The translations under genes were made by a program, and so were the position numbers. Positions 61,101 through 64,000 of a stretch of 64,000 nt of DNA are shown here, one piece after another. This DNA is from Aliigemmobacter aestuarii (GTDB taxonomy: Bacteria > Pseudomonadota > Alphaproteobacteria > Rhodobacterales > Rhodobacteraceae): positions 357,715 through 421,714 of the forward strand of contig NZ_SSND01000004.1 in the NCBI RefSeq assembly GCF_004799285.1. The letters are read 5' to 3'. Each line of letters starts with the position of its first letter. Positions within the stretch are counted from its first letter, which is position 1. Below the pieces are notes generated by a model. That model was not told the DNA's origin and did no database searches. It saw nothing but the letters and a program-made list of their open reading frames with translations.

Positions 61101-61747
61101 TAGACACGCAGCGAATAGACCATGTCGGGCGACCCGCCCGCAGGCATCGCCCATTCCGCCGTTCCATTGGCCGTGATCGGCAGCACTGCGATCACCCGGC
61201 CAGGGTTCCGGCTGTCGATGATCCGCACCTCGGAGCGCGCGATATAGGCCGGGTAATTCGATGAGGCCCGGAAGGTCACGCGATCCCCGCCGGCATAGCT
61301 GCGGCGCAGGTCGTCGGTCGATACCGCAAGGCGCGGGCGGGCGCCGAGGCCGTCAAAGCGCACCTCGACCCCGGCATCGGCCAGCGCGCGGTCGACGCGG
61401 CGCAGGTCGTTGATGCGCACCTTCGCGCCATCCACCACGACAGGCGCGCCACCGGGGCTGTCTGCCTCGATGATGATGGAAAAACCCTCATCACCCAAGG
61501 GGCCGGTCTGGATGTCCGGCTCCGAATTCGCCCCTGCCGGCATCGTGACGACCGTTCCGGCGTTCAGATGCGTGCAGTCGTCGGGCAGGCGGCCATCGAC
61601 CAGGTCGCAACCCTCGATCGGCGTGCCCTGCGCAAGCACCGGCACGGGAAACAGCGCCAGCACCGCGACACTTGCCAGCAGACCGGTGCGGACCCAGGTT
61701 TGCGACCCGCGCCGAGTTGCTGTTTTCGAAGTCAGACAGTCCGACAT
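58142..61747 (-). CDS. Large outer-membrane beta-barrel protein
   Basis: A 1201-residue protein from ATG 61747, with GGAGG 6 bp upstream; the frame's TTG at 61762 is not used. A signal peptide (LLASVAVLALFPVPVLA) precedes Ig-like/OmpA-type domains (VDGAKVRINDLRRVDRALADAGVEVRFDG and AVERILPPGTQDVRVGVGG). From about residue 330 to the end it is a long run of amphipathic strands ending ...GRKEGAFLNIVATF with a terminal Phe, a barrel of many strands. It is 31 bp downstream of the DUF11-type giant, so the two probably work together, for instance as an exporter or anchor. Substrate unknown. Confidence 0.75.
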   Translation of the reverse strand: MSDCLTSKTATRRGSQTWVRTGLLASVAVLALFPVPVLAQGTPIEGCDLVDGRLPDDCTHLNAGTVVTMPAGANSEPDIQTGPLGDEGFSIIIEADSPGGAPVVVDGAKVRINDLRRVDRALADAGVEVRFDGLGARPRLAVSTDDLRRSYAGGDRVTFRASSNYPAYIARSEVRIIDSRNPGRVIAVLPITANGTAEWAMPAGGSPDMVYSLRVYDSAGRYDETVMLPLSRSAERYSDPLLDGPIVAAGEGEDMTRRRAIPIRGGTVTVFSDQVAPGTTVMVMGEPVPVDGTGAFAVERILPPGTQDVRVGVGGRTIDRTVEIPEEDWFYFGMVDLTVGEEDGDSYTLGRVAGYAKGTLANGVTITAALDTREDELDRIFRDIGAKEPDQVLRRILDDDVYPTFGDDSTYVDDAPTSGKLYVKVQKDNSHILWGDFQTTDESLRLVRSDRTLYGLQAVHESLGQTSFGEPRLRFSAYAAQPDRLAQRDVLRGTGGSTYFLKRQDILTGTATIYVQWRDPVTGLVVRQERLIEGQDYEINYFQGVVLLKRPLDQAGGGSLVTDRPLGAYDIDLVAQYEYVPSVGNVDGMSTGLRVEGWVTDTLRLGASAQKETTGLADNELVGVDLLWRRSEGTYLSAEYARSEGPGFGSDGSINGGLDFTPGGTVGVTGRPAESVRVEARGDLMELSGGRLGGFVSAYYDKKEAGFVSADYNIAVTQEAIGLASEVIVNPRTTLTFGYDKLKRANGERREDSRVGMVFQINEQWKAEIEAAHTDRFDPSAIAARNGTRTDLGARLTWTRDEDLSAWVFAQQTLDRSGGLPRNDRLGIGAKARLTEKLSFEAEISDGSLGEAGHAMVIYEPNAGSTFNFGYRLDPMRQYDQTNFSGKDGGTWVVGAQSQVTDSISVRAENTYDRLGDRPSLSNSFGVTYTPSDVWAIDGGVIYGRTEDPTNGTFRRKGISMGVRYSEGERLQAGIAGEFRRETSTNGALDRKTWGVSGYARYQFSEDLRLLANLDALISESDQSALRDGKYVEANLGLAYRPVNHDRVNALFRYTYLYDLPGPDQVNFEGDLNGPSQKSHILSADINYDLSQEWTIGAKVGYRKSKVAARGTNAFTNSTATLGILRVDYHVVHNWDITAEARMMKFQETGVTEKGAVFGVWRHFGNNMKAGVGYQWGDVSSDLREISGRKEGAFLNIVATF

Positions 61748-61778
61748 CGCGAACCTCCTCAAAGCTTATATCCTGGCT

Positions 61779-64000
61779 CTATTTCTTGATGGTCTTTTCG
61801 ACCGTCAACTTGTAGCGCCCATTCCCCGGCCAGTAGGTTTTCAGGACCTGCTCGATCGCCCGCATCCGTGCATTCGCGACAGAACGGGATTCACCTGCCA
61901 GCTGATAGCTGATCCGCACCGTGGACGGCGTGTCCTTGATGCGTGTCACCAGCCGGCGCACCGCCAACACCAGTTCCTCCGACGGCGTGTTCGAGCCGGC
62001 GACGAACGCGTTGCTGGCCACCTCGATCCGCACCACACGCGAGATCGACACACCGAAGTTAAGTTCGGTCATCTTGCCAGCAGTCAGGCGTACCACGCGA
62101 GGGTTTTCTGTCGTCAGGCGATAACCCGAGGGCAGGGACCGCGTGTCGAGCTTCATGGCGAAGTTCGAACCGATGTCGCGCGGCAGGTCGGCACAGGCCA
62201 CATGGTAGCGGCCATGCTCGTCCGTCGTGATCAGCTTGCCACGAACCGTCACCACGCGCGCTCCGGCGATGCCGGGTTCGCCAGGGTTCTGGTACCCGTC
62301 GTGGTTCTTGTCGTTGAACACCTTGCCGATGATGGTGCCGCAGTCGAACACGGGTTCGGCGTCTACGATCACGCTGGCCGAGGCTTCAAGGAACGGCCGC
62401 ACGATGTTGGCAAAGTTCGTGTGAACACCCGGCTTGACCCCGCCCGACACGAAGGTGTCCAGCGTGATCCGGACCGTCGCACCCGGCGCCACCCGCACGT
62501 TGCGGAAGATAACCTGCGATCCGACGACTTCGGGCGTGACCGCGCTGCCGCCGATGCGGGCGCTGCCTTCCTTGTAGATGAAGCCCTGCGGCAGGCGGTC
62601 GATCACGGTGATGCGACGCGGGGTGAAGGCGTTCAGGTTCTCCACCTCGATCCGCCAAGGGGCAAGCTCGCCCTGCTTCACATGCGACCGCAGCGCCACC
62701 TTGCGGATCTCGTACTCCGGTTCCTCGTCGGGGTTGGTGATGCTGATGACCACATCGGTCACCGCATCATCCGATTTCGTCCCGGTCTCGGCCGTGTCGA
62801 AGGTCGCGACGTTGCGGATGCTGGCGCGGCCTTCCTGAAGCATGTCGCGGGTGATCCTGAGGGTCGCGGTATAGACCCAGGTTTCGCCCACATCCAGTTC
62901 GGCATCGGCGTCCGTATCGCCCGAGGCCAGCACGGGTTCCTGCGTCAGGGCCAGCGGGATCGGGTCGCCCGTGGTGGTGCGCTGGCGCAGCCGGTCGGTC
63001 AGTTGCGTGCCGGTCAGCGTGACGTTGCCGGTATTGGCGACGGTGATGGTATAGCCCAGGATCGTGCCCGGTTCTTCCACCTCATCGGCATCGGCCACCT
63101 TCTCGATCGTGAAATCGGGGTTGTAGTCGACGCTGGTGCTGGTTTCGCCGGGCAGCGGATCGACCCCGTCGGCGGTGAAGGTCGCGACGTTCACGATGGG
63201 CTCGCCCGCGTCGATCATCTCCTGCGTCACGTCCAGCGTCGCGGTCCAGACCCAGGTCTCACCCGCGTCCAGAACGTCCGGCGTGCCGGTGTCGGTCGGC
63301 TGCTGGGTGAAGGTCACCGGCAGATCCTCGGTCAGGACCGGATTGGTCAGCCCGACATTGCCGGTGTTCACGACCGTGATCGTATAGGTCAGCGTGCCGG
63401 GGGCGTTGATCGTCGCACGGTCCACGGTCTTCGTGATGGTGAAGCCGGGCTGCGCCGTGATCGCGGTGATCGCATCGTCGGAAACGGGCTGCAGCTGGTC
63501 CGCCTGGAAGGTCGCGGTGTTCACGATGTCCGCACCTGCGTCGATCATGTCCTGCGAAACGTCCAGCGTCGCGGTCCAGACCCAGGTCTCGCCCACGTCC
63601 AGCGCGCCGGACGTGCCGGTGTCGGTGGGCTGCTGGGTGAAGACCACCGGCAGGTCATCGGTCAGCTGCGGACCCGTCAGCGTGATGTTGCCGGTGTTCA
63701 CGACCGTGATCGTATAGGTCAGCGTTCCCGGTGCCGTCAGTTCCCCAAGGTCCACCACTTTCGCGATGGTCGCGGCGGGCTGTTGCGCCGCGGTCAGCGT
63801 CACGCTGTCGGTGTCGGTGACGGCGTCGCCCACGGGCGGGGTGCCCGAGGCGGTCGCGGTGTTGGCGATGGAGCCTGCGTCGAGGTGGTCCTGGGTGACG
63901 GTCAGCGTGGCGGTGAAGATCTGGCTGGCGCCGGGGGCCAGGCTGACCGGGGCCGGGGTGATCGCCGACAGGCCGGTCAGCGGGTCGGTGACCGAGACAT
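61779..64000 (-). CDS. DUF11/SdrD-B-type surface repeat protein, C-terminal part (5' end beyond window)
   Basis: The frame is open to the right edge, so the start is outside; an internal GTG at 63833 is not the start. At least three repeats of about 105-110 residues (APGTLTYTITVVNTGNV...ETWVWTATLDV...) are DUF11/DUF7507-type Ig-like modules. They are followed by an SdrD-B-like module (DCGTIIGKVFNDKNHDGYQNPGEPGIAGARV, giving Ca-binding-like DKNHDG) and a C-terminal OmpA-like segment (AVRRLVTRIKDTPSTVRISYQL...RMRAIEQVL). A surface or matrix protein; export probably depends on the barrel protein encoded downstream. Confidence 0.85.
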   Translation of the reverse strand, partial: VSVTDPLTGLSAITPAPVSLAPGASQIFTATLTVTQDHLDAGSIANTATASGTPPVGDAVTDTDSVTLTAAQQPAATIAKVVDLGELTAPGTLTYTITVVNTGNITLTGPQLTDDLPVVFTQQPTDTGTSGALDVGETWVWTATLDVSQDMIDAGADIVNTATFQADQLQPVSDDAITAITAQPGFTITKTVDRATINAPGTLTYTITVVNTGNVGLTNPVLTEDLPVTFTQQPTDTGTPDVLDAGETWVWTATLDVTQEMIDAGEPIVNVATFTADGVDPLPGETSTSVDYNPDFTIEKVADADEVEEPGTILGYTITVANTGNVTLTGTQLTDRLRQRTTTGDPIPLALTQEPVLASGDTDADAELDVGETWVYTATLRITRDMLQEGRASIRNVATFDTAETGTKSDDAVTDVVISITNPDEEPEYEIRKVALRSHVKQGELAPWRIEVENLNAFTPRRITVIDRLPQGFIYKEGSARIGGSAVTPEVVGSQVIFRNVRVAPGATVRITLDTFVSGGVKPGVHTNFANIVRPFLEASASVIVDAEPVFDCGTIIGKVFNDKNHDGYQNPGEPGIAGARVVTVRGKLITTDEHGRYHVACADLPRDIGSNFAMKLDTRSLPSGYRLTTENPRVVRLTAGKMTELNFGVSISRVVRIEVASNAFVAGSNTPSEELVLAVRRLVTRIKDTPSTVRISYQLAGESRSVANARMRAIEQVLKTYWPGNGRYKLTVEKTIKK

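Noticed and set aside
59057..61264. 735-residue plus-strand frame opposite the outer-membrane barrel
   Set aside because: Antisense shadow with Arg/His/Gln-rich composition and no motif; the barrel gene has a signal peptide, a strong ribosome site and a terminator.

Overview
The window is high-GC DNA of a Rhodobacterales-type alphaproteobacterium (Paracoccaceae-like). The evidence is GC-rich codon use, strong Shine-Dalgarno sites, a complete Tad/Flp pilus locus, RTX and DUF11-type secreted giants, and GcvA-like LysR regulators. No species can be named from sequence alone.

Layout. Positions 1-1554 are core: the end of an MscS-type channel, an AlaX-type alanyl-tRNA editing protein, and tRNA-Ser(GGA). 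Positions 1541-14455 are a 12.9-kb integrated element. It sits in the 3' end of the tRNA and is bounded by a 14-bp direct repeat. Its backbone is satellite-like: P4-type tyrosine integrase, two overlapping AlpA-like regulators, a primase-helicase, and a 10-bp-phased repeat cluster that may be its origin. Its cargo is a MmeI-like restriction-modification enzyme translationally coupled to an AbiU2-like HEPN protein. No capsid, terminase or conjugation genes are visible.

Positions 15437-18922 encode a 1161-residue RTX protein. Positions 19244-24481 are a minus-strand operon: small membrane protein, DUF4956-like membrane protein, SdiA-regulated-type propeller, exported dual-specificity-phosphatase-like protein lacking its catalytic Arg, exported protein with Fam20/HipA-like kinase signatures, and Tat-exported metallophosphoesterase. 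This looks like an envelope phosphorylation system and is the most novel-looking part of the window.

Positions 24720-33429 hold a cluster of small secreted or membrane proteins. Three carry bacterial SH3-like domains and several share terminal domains. A shortened paralogue lies among them, and two related LysR regulators lie in or beside the cluster. Positions 33716-39474 hold a winged-helix regulator divergent from an alginate-export-type outer-membrane protein, a serine beta-lactamase-fold hydrolase, a membrane protein and an alpha/beta-hydrolase membrane protein.

Positions 39744-44186 hold two small unknown genes and a response regulator/hybrid histidine kinase pair. Positions 44480-57900 are the Tad pilus locus on the minus strand: TadC, TadB, CpaF, an L,D-transpeptidase, CpaE, two TadE-like pseudopilins, a lipoprotein, RcpA secretin, CpaB, Flp pilin, TadG, CpaA, a TPR protein and an M50 protease. 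Positions 58142-64000 hold a 1201-residue outer-membrane barrel protein and the C-terminal part of a DUF11/SdrD-B-type repeat protein that runs off the right edge.
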